Shown: positions 6,908 to 15,184 of the stretch, one piece after another | Position numbering within the stretch: the first letter of the stretch is position 1 | Layout of the letters: each line of letters begins with the position of its first letter | DNA from: a virus | Length of the DNA: 31,873 nt | IMG/VR virus record: IMGVR_UViG_3300047352_000022 | Span: 1 to 31,873 of that record | Strand: one strand, 5' to 3' | Notes under the pieces: model-generated | Told to the model about the DNA's origin: nothing | The model's input: only the letters and a program-made list of their open reading frames with translations | Database searches by the model: none | Program-made: the position numbers and the translations under genes

Positions 6908-9475
6908 TTAGTCGCTTGATTTACAGAAAGATACTGCATGTCTTACAGCAACATCAACAGTTTGTAGAGCAACAATTCTTACTCCACCTGAAGTTGATAA
7001 TGCATAAGGATCAACAGTAATATCTAGTCCACCATACATACCAATTAATAAGTCTGCAAAGTTACCAAAGTAGAAATCACCACTTGTTACTTGATTACTT
7101 CTAACAACATTATAACCATTCATAGTGTTATCAGGAGAAACAACAAACTGAGCAGTACCAGTAGCCTTTTCAGTTGTTTTTAAAGTACCAAAATCAGCAG
7201 GTCTACAGATGTAAGCTAAAGAACCAGTTAAAGCATTGTCGTTAGCAACAGCACTTTCCATAGCTACTATTTCAGCCCATGTTGGGTTAGCAGCAGCAAA
7301 AGTTGTAGTGTTAATACCTGAAGTACTAGCAATACCTGTTGGTTGACCACTTGAACCTGAACCAGCTAAAGCACCTAAATCAATAGCAGTAGCTATAGAT
7401 TTTGTTAGGTCATCTCTGATTAAGTTCTCAACATCTAATGAAGATTGTTGTAATAAGAGTCTTGTTGCATCAGTAAAAGCACCAATTACTTTAGGAGACA
7501 TTGTTACTGAACCTGAAGTAAATTCACTTTCAGCAGCAGCACTACCTTCTGTAGCAATCCAGCCAGCAGATGAAGCAGCAGTTTTCTTAGGAATTACAAC
7601 ATTTCCTTGTAATCCTCTTAGCATTGTTGCTCCAGCTTGCATTACTGAAGATTCGTTTCTTAATACATCAATAAAATCGCCACCTCTGTAATCTTCAGCT
7701 ATTAAAGTTGAATCATCAGATGAATTGATGTCTCTTTTGCCCCAAGTTCTTAGGACTTCAGCAGGTAACATGATGCCTTGAGCATCTTTACCATACTGTC
7801 TAGCAGCTTCAGCAGAACATTCAAATTCAAATTCTGCATCTCTTTGTGCTTGTCTGTCAGATGGGTTAGCCATAGCTCTAATAGCTTTTACTAGACTGAA
7901 CTCTCTAACTTCTTCTTTAGTCATGCCAATTTCTGAAGGAGTTTCTAAAGGAGTATTGTTAGAAATGTTTTCTAATAAAATTCCTCTAAATTCTGCAACA
8001 GAGATACCATCACTAATTGCTTTATCAGCTAAATCTCTTTTGTTGTGCTTAACAGCTAAATCTATGATTTCTTTTGAATTTCTTTTGAATTCAGCTTTAG
8101 CATCTTCAACAGTTTGAGCTCTAACTTCGTCAAGATTAATATCTTGTTTCTTTTCGTTTTCCATTAGTTTTACCTCAATGTTATTATTTTGTTTATCTTT
8201 ACTACGACCAACACCTACGAGCCTACTTTGATCTGCTGGAACTGATACAGAAGATACTTCCATAGGAGTCCATTGAGCTTTGTAGTAAGTCTCATTGTCT
8301 TGTTCATAGCGTTCTAGTTTATCGATTCGATATCCGACTGATATATTCATGCGTATACCATCTTTTACATCTTCAAATACTTCACGAGCTAAAGCAGATT
8401 TTCCAAATCTAACTACAGCAGTTGTCCTCTTTGCTGTCTCATCTAATTTGAATTCTTCAATTACACCAATTTGCTTGGTCATATCATGGTCAAGCAATAA
8501 TGGTGCTCTGCCTGAATTTATAAACTCCATGTTTATATCTTCAGCAGAATGTCCTAGCACTTCCATGCCAAAACTTCTCTCAACAGGTTCTTCAGAAGAA
8601 ACACCTACACGAACCACTCTTTTGTCCTCATCAAGATAAGAATGTTTAGATAGATCAATAGTTCTATATTTCATAGGCATATCAATTACTTTTCTTTCCT
8701 CATCTGATTCAGACATAGAAACTTCGTCAGTCATTTCTACTTCTTCACCTTCATGTTCTACATCCTCATGCTTTGCAAATTCAACGATAACTTTATCATC
8801 AGTTTCACTCACATTAAGGATATGTCTATCTTCTTTATTCATAGCTTTCTCCTCTTTATTTTTAGTTGATAAAGGATGTCCTTCAGGTAGTAGGTCTGTA
8901 TCATGTTTGCCACTTCTGAACTTACCATTTCTTAAAGCAAATAAGAAACTGTTAATTCTAGCTGCTGCCCATTGTTCAGGACTACTAACTGTTGGTCTGA
9001 CTGAAGCTGGATTAGTTTTATATGCACCAATCCCTCTTTCATAAACTTTTGATAGTGTTGATACGTTAGTTCTTTTTGACTTAACATCACCAACTTCTTC
9101 ATTATGTTCTTCTACTTTATTCTTAATCATTTCAAGAGCCTTGCCTGATACTGCTCTTTCTTCTTCTTTTTTCATTTGATTTACTTTTGTTTCTGACCAC
9201 TTATAACCAGCATCACCACCCCATAATGCCCAAGCTATTCTGCCATTAGAAGGATAGCCTTCTTCACCAGCATTAAAACCTTCTGCTTTCTTATCTACTT
9301 CATGTCTTGAAAAGAAACTAAACATTCTTTTGATAGTTTCATCAGATAAGTTTTCACCAGCTACTATTTGTCTTGCTCTGACAGCACCAACTCTAGTACC
9401 ACCACGACCATGCTCCTCTCTCCAGTCTAAACCCTTTTGAGCTTCGACTTTCATTCCTTCAGTTGGTCTAGCCAT
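6908..9475 (-). CDS. N-domain / HK97 prohead protease / major capsid polyprotein (855 aa)
   Basis: One frame holds three modules. Residues 1-211 form an N-terminal region with a helical first part (MFSFFSRHEVDKKAEGF, GRIAWALWGGDAG) and a second part with PEQWAAARINSFL. Residues 212-437 are an HK97-type (S78) prohead protease: APLLLDHD gives the catalytic His and MNISVGYRI the catalytic Ser, after a very acidic stretch. Residues 438-855 are a full HK97-fold major capsid protein: a helical delta-type scaffold segment, then GNVVIPKK, TEGSAAAESE, GSGSSGQPTGI and the terminal VAVRHAVSFC. The protease would remove the scaffold during head maturation. I chose the ATG at 9475 (behind AAGAGG) over a GTG at 9493; it overlaps the portal stop by 8 nt. 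Both internal module starts have strong ribosome sites (8842, 8164), so shorter products are likely. Confidence 0.9.
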   Translation of the reverse strand: MARPTEGMKVEAQKGLDWREEHGRGGTRVGAVRARQIVAGENLSDETIKRMFSFFSRHEVDKKAEGFNAGEEGYPSNGRIAWALWGGDAGYKWSETKVNQMKKEEERAVSGKALEMIKNKVEEHNEEVGDVKSKRTNVSTLSKVYERGIGAYKTNPASVRPTVSSPEQWAAARINSFLFALRNGKFRSGKHDTDLLPEGHPLSTKNKEEKAMNKEDRHILNVSETDDKVIVEFAKHEDVEHEGEEVEMTDEVSMSESDEERKVIDMPMKYRTIDLSKHSYLDEDKRVVRVGVSSEEPVERSFGMEVLGHSAEDINMEFINSGRAPLLLDHDMTKQIGVIEEFKLDETAKRTTAVVRFGKSALAREVFEDVKDGIRMNISVGYRIDKLERYEQDNETYYKAQWTPMEVSSVSVPADQSRLVGVGRSKDKQNNNIEVKLMENEKKQDINLDEVRAQTVEDAKAEFKRNSKEIIDLAVKHNKRDLADKAISDGISVAEFRGILLENISNNTPLETPSEIGMTKEEVREFSLVKAIRAMANPSDRQAQRDAEFEFECSAEAARQYGKDAQGIMLPAEVLRTWGKRDINSSDDSTLIAEDYRGGDFIDVLRNESSVMQAGATMLRGLQGNVVIPKKTAASSAGWIATEGSAAAESEFTSGSVTMSPKVIGAFTDATRLLLQQSSLDVENLIRDDLTKSIATAIDLGALAGSGSSGQPTGIASTSGINTTTFAAANPTWAEIVAMESAVANDNALTGSLAYICRPADFGTLKTTEKATGTAQFVVSPDNTMNGYNVVRSNQVTSGDFYFGNFADLLIGMYGGLDITVDPYALSTSGGVRIVALQTVDVAVRHAVSFCKSSD
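8165..8176 (-). promoter_or_regulatory. Internal ribosome binding site for a free major capsid protein (start ATG 8164)
   Basis: Within the polyprotein frame, GAGG (8176-8173) stands 8 nt before an in-frame ATG (8164-8162, MENEKKQDIN). That start would give a 418-aa delta-domain plus capsid protein, a normal size for separate HK97-type capsid genes. Confidence 0.65.
8843..8854 (-). promoter_or_regulatory. Internal ribosome binding site for a free protease module (start ATG 8842)
   Basis: GAGGAG (8854-8849) stands 6 nt before an in-frame ATG (8842-8840, MNKEDRHILN). It is as good as the best genuine start sites elsewhere in this genome and falls exactly at the junction between the N-terminal region and the protease. 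Confidence 0.65.
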
Positions 9476-10964
9476 CGTCTTCCTCTTCTCCACCTTGTAT
9501 TTTAGCTTCTACAGGTAGTTTTTGACCAAATGGTTGATAAGCTAATTCAATATCATACTGTTTAGCTAATTCTATTTCTTTTTGATGTTGTTCAAATAAC
9601 TCTTCAGTATCTCTACCATAAGAAGCAGAAATATCAGAATAAGTAAGTGTTCCATTTTGTAAACCTATTACGTTAGCTTGCATTTCTTTTAAAGGATCAA
9701 TCCAAGCAAAACTTCTTGGAATATAATTAACTGATCTAGCAAACTTATCATATTTACCCATTGGTAAATTAATATATCCAGTTGATATAGCCATCTCTAA
9801 CCATGATTGAAATACTGGATTTACAAAATGCTCAATTACAAATTGTTGATATATCTGATACATACTTCTATCTTCTAAAGCACCTTGTCTTATTGAAGAA
9901 TAATTAACAGAAGTTAAATCATTAGATAATGAATGATAAGAAATATTTAAACCTGATGCTATGCTTCTTAAAACACTAGTTGTAAAAGAATCAAATGCAG
10001 ATGTAGGGTGAGTTGGATCAAATGCTTTGAAGTCCATGCCTTGAGGTAGTTGTTCAAATACACCAGCCTGTGCGTTCATTGTTGGATTAAAGGTATCTTC
10101 ATATTCACCATCACCAACATATCCATCACCATCAGGTGAAGTAAAGAAACCCATTTTAGATGCACCAACTCTAGCTGCAACTATTTCTGCTTCTAAATAA
10201 CCATTTAACATTTTCACATTAGCCATAGCTGTAGCAACCAAAGAAACACCTCTAGTTTGTTCTGCCCTAGAAGGTAGGTAAGCATGGATAATCTCATCAG
10301 CAGGTACTCTAATGTGTTGTGCTTGACTTAAATAAACTCTATCGTAAGGATGGTCTTTATATAAATGATAAGCAACTGGTCTGTCATACTTATCTACTTC
10401 AACACCCATCTTGATTCTATTGCCAGTAGCTTTATAAATATCATTTTTATTTTCGTCTAAATGATCTGCTTCTAAAAACTGTAACTGAAAACCAAAAGGA
10501 GAGTTGCTATCTTTTATTTTCCTGATTAATACTTCACCATCTCTACATAGTGATTCAACAAATATTTTCTGACAATCTAAGAATGATAGTCTGCCATTAG
10601 TTGTACAACTTCCGACTTGTCCCCATTCTCTCCAAGCACGTTCAATGAGCAGGTTAGCTCCAATGTCTAAAGAACCATTATCGTTCCTAGCCTTAGAGCT
10701 AACTCTTATGCCATGCTTACCGATAACATTAGATACCATCAGGTTTAAGTATCTAGCAATATAGCTATCGTTTCTTGCTAATTCTCTTGCTCTATCTCTT
10801 AGAATTCTTATGTTATCTTTTATCTCAGCATCAGCACTTGTAGATGTGGTAACAAAATCTGCAAACAATCTGCCAGTATTAGCTCCTGTATAGCTTCTTC
10901 TATATGCTTGTCTTTTCTTTTTTTTAGGTTCGTTAATACCTAATATTCTGTTATACCATGCCAT
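9468..10964 (-). CDS. Portal protein, lambda gpB family (498 aa)
   Basis: The dodecameric vertex ring through which DNA is packaged. The sequence follows the lambda-type portal family: a basic N-terminus (KKKKRQAYRRSYTGA), RDRARELARNDSYIARYLN, VSNVIGKHGIRV, WREWG, LCRDGEVLIRKI, QLQFLEADHLD and later ADEIIHAYLPSRAEQTRGVS. The C-terminus is acidic (GGEEEDDG). The length is normal. The ATG overlaps the upstream stop by one base. The lambda family of portal matches the gpA-type terminase encoded upstream, while the capsid is HK97-type. Confidence 0.92.
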   Translation of the reverse strand: MAWYNRILGINEPKKKKRQAYRRSYTGANTGRLFADFVTTSTSADAEIKDNIRILRDRARELARNDSYIARYLNLMVSNVIGKHGIRVSSKARNDNGSLDIGANLLIERAWREWGQVGSCTTNGRLSFLDCQKIFVESLCRDGEVLIRKIKDSNSPFGFQLQFLEADHLDENKNDIYKATGNRIKMGVEVDKYDRPVAYHLYKDHPYDRVYLSQAQHIRVPADEIIHAYLPSRAEQTRGVSLVATAMANVKMLNGYLEAEIVAARVGASKMGFFTSPDGDGYVGDGEYEDTFNPTMNAQAGVFEQLPQGMDFKAFDPTHPTSAFDSFTTSVLRSIASGLNISYHSLSNDLTSVNYSSIRQGALEDRSMYQIYQQFVIEHFVNPVFQSWLEMAISTGYINLPMGKYDKFARSVNYIPRSFAWIDPLKEMQANVIGLQNGTLTYSDISASYGRDTEELFEQHQKEIELAKQYDIELAYQPFGQKLPVEAKIQGGEEEDDG

Positions 10965-11581
10965 TATGTGTAACTCTTAGGAGTTGAACCAGCAACCTTA
11001 CCAAAATTAACCTTGATAGTATTTCCTGATCCACGTTTATTTTTAATTCTTTGTATTTTAACTTCTTTAAGATATTCAGCCTTATATCTATCTCTAAAAG
11101 TTAATAGTTCGTCTATAGACATTCTTGATAATGATCTACCAGCTATAGACATAGATGATTGATCAATATTTGCTCTATTCTCAATAACTGCTTCAATACT
11201 ATCTAAAACAATCTTTGCATGACTTCTAACTGAAGCAGATGTAGTTGCATAATTATCTTGAATCTCTACAAAACCTTCTTCTAACTTGACTCTTGCAGAA
11301 TCAGAAGTTCTAGTTATGTAAGAAACCCAATTGTAATTACCTTTTGCATAAGAAGATGTATTAGTAGCTTCGATTAGGTAAGTATCACCTGACTCAGTTG
11401 CAGTTAATGTAAAATTAGAAGCTGTTGATCCATCTACAAGATTAAATTCATAAGATAATGAATAATCTGCTACTGGATAATCGTTAGCTAAATCTTCTCT
11501 TTTCCATGCCCAATAGTCTCCCAACTGAAGTTCAGTAGGAACTTGGGGTGGATAATTTGTTGAATCAAATTTGTTGCTCAA
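10964..11581 (-). CDS. Two-domain connector-like protein with gpW-like C-terminus (205 aa)
   Basis: The reading frame starts with TTG at 11581, 7 nt behind GAGG; no ATG suits better. Residues 1-110 look like a beta-sandwich (SLSYEFNLVDGS, FTLTATESGDTYLIEAT, LEEGFVEIQDN). Residues 115-190 are helical (VRSHAKIVLDSIEAVIENRA, MSIDELLTFRDRYKAEYLKE) and end in a basic GSGNTIKVNFGKV strand, resembling gpW-like head completion proteins encoded between terminase and portal in lambda. It is a likely head-joining or head-completion protein, but the beta N-domain is not part of gpW. It follows the only sizeable gap within the late genes, which carries a possible promoter. Confidence 0.5.
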   Translation of the reverse strand: MSNKFDSTNYPPQVPTELQLGDYWAWKREDLANDYPVADYSLSYEFNLVDGSTASNFTLTATESGDTYLIEATNTSSYAKGNYNWVSYITRTSDSARVKLEEGFVEIQDNYATTSASVRSHAKIVLDSIEAVIENRANIDQSSMSIAGRSLSRMSIDELLTFRDRYKAEYLKEVKIQRIKNKRGSGNTIKVNFGKVAGSTPKSYT

Positions 11582-11602
11582 GCAAAAACCTCATAAATGT
11601 TT

Positions 11603-11648
11603 TAGATATATCTACATCTAACACTAATGTGCAATAGGTTATTGTCAA
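11603..11648 (-). promoter_or_regulatory. Possible late promoter with palindrome
   Basis: The 87-bp gap after terL (11582-11668) contains, on the minus strand, a perfect TTGACA (11648-11643), then 16 bp and a poor -10 TAGTGT (11626-11621). An alternative is TTGCAC (11634-11629), 18 bp, then TATATC (11610-11605). A perfect 12-bp palindrome TAGATATATCTA (11603-11614) overlaps the second -10 and could bind a dimeric regulator. No such gap exists between most late genes. Confidence 0.4.
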
Positions 11649-11668
11649 TATTTAAACTAAACTTTCTT

Positions 11669-13489
11669 CTATTTCCAAGAAGTAGCGAAATTACCTCTAT
11701 TTATACCTCTTTGAGGTCTATTTTGTGGTTTTTCTTTAGGTTTTGACTCATGGGTAAGTATTTTGTTCTCAATAGAATCATAATTAGGATTCAGGATATA
11801 AATAGCAGCAAAGTTATAAACTAATGTATCTAATGCTTCATTTCTTGGTCTTACTTGTTTCCAAACTAGCGTTTTTCTTCCTCTAACAAACTTAGTGATT
11901 CTTTTTTCTGCTGTAAGTTGCTTAAAGTATTCTTCATCAAGGTCTGAGCAGAAATGCAAAGTAGTATTTTCAGGTTCAGCAGCCAATCTAGCAAATATAG
12001 CTTCTTTTGCACTATCAGAACCAACACCATAGAGAACAGCTTTATTCTTGCCAACAAATGTAGGTCTATTAGCTATTGGTTTACCAGCTTGAGATAAACC
12101 TTTAATTGCAAAGATTCTTCTAGCTTGTCGTGGTTTAGTAAATTGATAAACCATATTTGTATGATGACCACCTGAGTCAATCGTGCAACATGATATAGGA
12201 ATTAATCTTTCAGATTCAGTTTTAAATCTTTTTTTCAAGTAAGCATCTAAATCATTCCAAACATTCATAGCATTTGGATCACCCCAAAATATCTTGTAAT
12301 CACACACCCATGCTTCATAATTTTTACCCCAACCCACTAACTGTAATTCCAATCTATCTTTTTGTGTATCAACACCAGCAGTTAAAACTAAAACATCTTC
12401 AGGTATAGTTGTATAATCATAATTCAATCTACGTTCTAGTAATGTTTCATATTCAACAGCTTCCCCTTGTTCTTCCCAAGATTCACCAAGAGCAGTATTA
12501 ATCCAAGTCTTTAACATCTCAGGATTCTTTTTAGCTTCAAGAAATGACTTAGCCATATCTGCCCAAGTAGACCAAACTGAATATAACTCTGATATATGAA
12601 ATCCTGCTGTATCTGATTTAGGTGCTGATGCAATCCATTCGCCATGTTTTAACATCCATTGTTTTTTTGATTCATCTATAACTGAACCACAATGTTCGCA
12701 GGCATAAGAAGCTGTTTCAGGTTTATCTTCATCCCAAACTACATTCTTCCATTTTAAAACTTGCTTCCCATTACATTCAGGACAAGGAACATGGTAATAG
12801 CGTTTATCTGATTCTTCAAAAGCAGTTTCTATTCTTGATAGTCCTTTTATAGTAGGAGTAGAACACATATATATTTTTCTATTCCAAAAAGTAGTTGTTC
12901 TTTTAGTAGCAAGTGATATTGGGTCTCCCTCAGAACCAGCAGATGCTTCATATCTATCAACCTCATCAGCTAATACGATTCTAATTGGTCTTGATGCAAG
13001 TCCTGATGCAGAATTAGAACCAACTATGTTTAGATTACCACCTGCAAACTTCTTAGATAAAACTGTATTACCTGAATCACGACTTCTAGGATCAGCTACA
13101 GAGTTTCTAATTTTATCTGTATCTCTTATCATAGTAGCAAGTCTGTCTTTACTAAATGTCTGAGCCATTTGTAAAGTAGGCTGTAGTATCAGCATGGGTG
13201 CTGGGTCTTGATCTATATAATAACCAATTGTATTTAATAGTATTTCAGTAGCACCAACTTGAGCAGACTTCATAAAGACTATTCTTTGAATATCAGGATC
13301 ATTAAATGAATCCATTATTTCACGTTGATATGGAGCTCTGTCAGTACGCCATATACCTGCTTCTGCTGATGCTTCAGGAGATAATCGTCTATAACTATCA
13401 GACCAATCGCTAATCTTTAGATTTTTCGGTGGTCTCCAGCTTCGATTTACGCTGTTTATTACGTTTTCTATATTTTTCAGGTATTCCAT
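11669..13489 (-). CDS. terL: Terminase large subunit, lambda gpA family (606 aa)
   Basis: The packaging motor ATPase and DNA-cutting nuclease. The Walker A-like motif is KSAQVGATE (residues 74-82) and the Walker B is IVLADEVDR (171-179). Two CxxC pairs (C236/C239 and C264/C267) form the zinc knuckle often found in gpA-type terminases. The nuclease half shows AGVDTQKDRLE (D374), CTIDSGGHHT (D438) and EALDTLVYNFA (E551/D554). The C-terminus is basic and Asn/Pro-rich. Length and layout are normal for gpA. The start overlaps terS by 80 nt in another frame; no later Met precedes the conserved region, so the overlap is probably real. gpA-type enzymes usually cut at cos sites. Confidence 0.95.
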   Translation of the reverse strand: MEYLKNIENVINSVNRSWRPPKNLKISDWSDSYRRLSPEASAEAGIWRTDRAPYQREIMDSFNDPDIQRIVFMKSAQVGATEILLNTIGYYIDQDPAPMLILQPTLQMAQTFSKDRLATMIRDTDKIRNSVADPRSRDSGNTVLSKKFAGGNLNIVGSNSASGLASRPIRIVLADEVDRYEASAGSEGDPISLATKRTTTFWNRKIYMCSTPTIKGLSRIETAFEESDKRYYHVPCPECNGKQVLKWKNVVWDEDKPETASYACEHCGSVIDESKKQWMLKHGEWIASAPKSDTAGFHISELYSVWSTWADMAKSFLEAKKNPEMLKTWINTALGESWEEQGEAVEYETLLERRLNYDYTTIPEDVLVLTAGVDTQKDRLELQLVGWGKNYEAWVCDYKIFWGDPNAMNVWNDLDAYLKKRFKTESERLIPISCCTIDSGGHHTNMVYQFTKPRQARRIFAIKGLSQAGKPIANRPTFVGKNKAVLYGVGSDSAKEAIFARLAAEPENTTLHFCSDLDEEYFKQLTAEKRITKFVRGRKTLVWKQVRPRNEALDTLVYNFAAIYILNPNYDSIENKILTHESKPKEKPQNRPQRGINRGNFATSWK

Positions 13490-13943
13490 CTTCTGCTAAT
13501 TCGTTTAGTGCTTCATGCACTTCTTCTGTTGTTATTAATAATGCTTCTTGGTAATCTTCTGCTGTTATAACTTTATGTGCTATTCTTGAGGGTAGTCCTA
13601 ATAACTTTGCTCTAACGTTAGCACTATAACCAATCCAAGTATCTTCAACTAATTGAGCAGGAATAAGCTCACCCTCTAATTCATTAACCTCTAAAGTAGC
13701 CTTATCTGCTTGTGCTTTGGTAAGTCTTAGCTTCTCGTTATGCAAATCAGTCGTGCTTATATCTTTACCAAATGCTCTTTCTCTTAAATATCTAATATAT
13801 AGAGTTACATTAGTTATTTCCCAACCTTTATTCTTTTCAGGTTTTTTTAAAATATTATCATCTGCCAATCTTCTAACATGTCGTTCAGATAAATCTAAAA
13901 GTTTAGCTATAACTGCTATTGGATAATTTGGTATTTCAGCCAT
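13410..13943 (-). CDS. terS: Terminase small subunit, Nu1-like (177 aa)
   Basis: A DNA-recognition subunit. The N-terminus is a winged-HTH of the Nu1 type (IAKLLDLSERHVRRLADDN, then GWEITNVTLYIRYLRERA). It is followed by an oligomerising helix (LRLTKAQADKATLEVNELEG), the motif LIPAQLVEDTW, and NVRAKLLGLPSRIAHKV as in other small terminases of this family. The C-terminus is highly basic (KYRKRNKQRKSK). It precedes terL and overlaps it by 80 nt, and its start overlaps the methyltransferase stop by 8 nt. The cos site it would bind should lie near or upstream of this gene, but I cannot identify it with certainty. Confidence 0.88.
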   Translation of the reverse strand: MAEIPNYPIAVIAKLLDLSERHVRRLADDNILKKPEKNKGWEITNVTLYIRYLRERAFGKDISTTDLHNEKLRLTKAQADKATLEVNELEGELIPAQLVEDTWIGYSANVRAKLLGLPSRIAHKVITAEDYQEALLITTEEVHEALNELAEDGIPEKYRKRNKQRKSKLETTEKSKD

Positions 13944-15084
13944 TGATTAGTTTTGCTTTTTTACCAGTAAAATCTTCCCAGCGTTTAACAATAACATCTA
14001 CATATATTGGGTCTAATTCCATCATGTAGCATTTTCTAGCTGATTTTTCAGCTGCAATAAGAGTAGCACCACTACCACCAAATAAATCTAGCACTATATC
14101 TGCGTTTTCTGAAGAATATCTTATAGCTCTTTCACATAATTCTACTGGCTTAGCAGTTGGATGGTCTTTTCTAACTTCTCTATCACATATCCACACATCT
14201 CCATCTAAGGTTTTCTGACCACCAAATTCACCATGATATAAAATAAATTCATGTCTTTTATAGAATTTATCTAAATTCTGAACTCTTACTTTTTTATCCC
14301 ACACTATACAAGATTTAGGATATTTTCCTGCTTCATGCATAGCTTCTTCAAAGGCACTAAAACATTTCCAGTTACAACAAAGGTACATAGGAATATCTAA
14401 AACTAGAATTAAAGATAATAAATCTTTTACATTGGATAATGATTCATCTCCTGCAATCTTTTTATGATTCTTTTTTATATCTTGATAATCTATTCCATAA
14501 GGTGGATCAGTAAAAACCATGTCTGCTTTCTTGCCATTCATTAACTTATCAACATCATCAATACTAATGCTGTCACCACACATTAATCTATGATGTCCTA
14601 GTTCATAAATATCACCTAGTTTGCTTTTAGGTTCTTTAGGTGGCTCAGGAACAGAATCTTCATCTGTCTCACCCTCTAATATGGATTCAGTTAAAACAGA
14701 TAGTGCATCTATTTGTTCAGGGGTAAAACCTGTCATGTTTAAATCATAGTTATCTTCTATAAGGTCTTTTATTTCTAAATTTAATAAATCTTTATCCCAT
14801 TCTGAATCCTCAGAGGATTTATTATCCATAATTCTGTACGCCTTTTTTTGTGCGTTAGTTAATCCTTCTGCAATATGTACTGGTACTTTTTTTAAACCCA
14901 ATTGTTTAGATGCAAGCAGCCTAGTATGTCCAGCTAAGACAATCATATCTTCATCAACTACTATAGGCTGCCTAAAACCAAACTCAGCTATGCTGTCTGC
15001 TACCTTATCTATTGAATTAGCGTTGTTTCTAGGGTTTTTATCGTATGCTTTTATATCGTTTATATCTGTATTTTTTATTTTCAT
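13936..15084 (-). CDS. ParB-domain DNA methyltransferase, beta-class N4/N6 type (382 aa)
   Basis: A two-domain protein. Residues 1-110 are a ParB/Spo0J-like domain (KAYDKNPRNN, FRQPIVVDEDMIVLAGHTR, KQLGLKKVPV). Residues 155-382 are an amino-methyltransferase with catalytic DPPY at 193-196, HPTAKPVEL at 308-316 and the AdoMet-binding DLFGGSG at 333-339. The order DPPY before FxGxG is that of the beta class, which makes N6-methyladenine or N4-methylcytosine. No restriction partner is encoded nearby. Its place directly before terS is common in phages and suggests genome protection or marking for packaging. The ATG stands behind AAGGAGAG and comes first after the putative terminator at 15132-15162. 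Confidence 0.9.
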   Translation of the reverse strand: MKIKNTDINDIKAYDKNPRNNANSIDKVADSIAEFGFRQPIVVDEDMIVLAGHTRLLASKQLGLKKVPVHIAEGLTNAQKKAYRIMDNKSSEDSEWDKDLLNLEIKDLIEDNYDLNMTGFTPEQIDALSVLTESILEGETDEDSVPEPPKEPKSKLGDIYELGHHRLMCGDSISIDDVDKLMNGKKADMVFTDPPYGIDYQDIKKNHKKIAGDESLSNVKDLLSLILVLDIPMYLCCNWKCFSAFEEAMHEAGKYPKSCIVWDKKVRVQNLDKFYKRHEFILYHGEFGGQKTLDGDVWICDREVRKDHPTAKPVELCERAIRYSSENADIVLDLFGGSGATLIAAEKSARKCYMMELDPIYVDVIVKRWEDFTGKKAKLING

Positions 15085-15131
15085 ACCTACTCTCCTTTTG
15101 GCTGTGACATGGAACTTTTAGACCTGTCGCT

Positions 15132-15162
15132 AAAAAAAAACCGTGGTCGCGAATAACCCACG
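15132..15162 (-). terminator. Putative intrinsic terminator between early and late blocks
   Basis: On the minus strand CGTGG (15162-15158) pairs with CCACG (15146-15142) across an 11-nt loop, and nine T follow (15140-15132). Flanking AA/TT can extend the stem past one bulged G. It lies 23 nt after the stop of the gpZ-like gene and about 50 nt before the ParB-methyltransferase start. A TCGCGA palindrome sits in the loop. The stem is short, so efficiency is uncertain. Because the locus lies upstream of terS, part of it might instead belong to a cos site. Confidence 0.55.
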
Positions 15163-15184
15163 TTTAATGCTGTAGAAGAACCTA

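Noticed and set aside
11866-12057. 63-aa minus-strand frame
   Set aside because: Alternative frame within the nuclease part of terL, which has conserved motifs.
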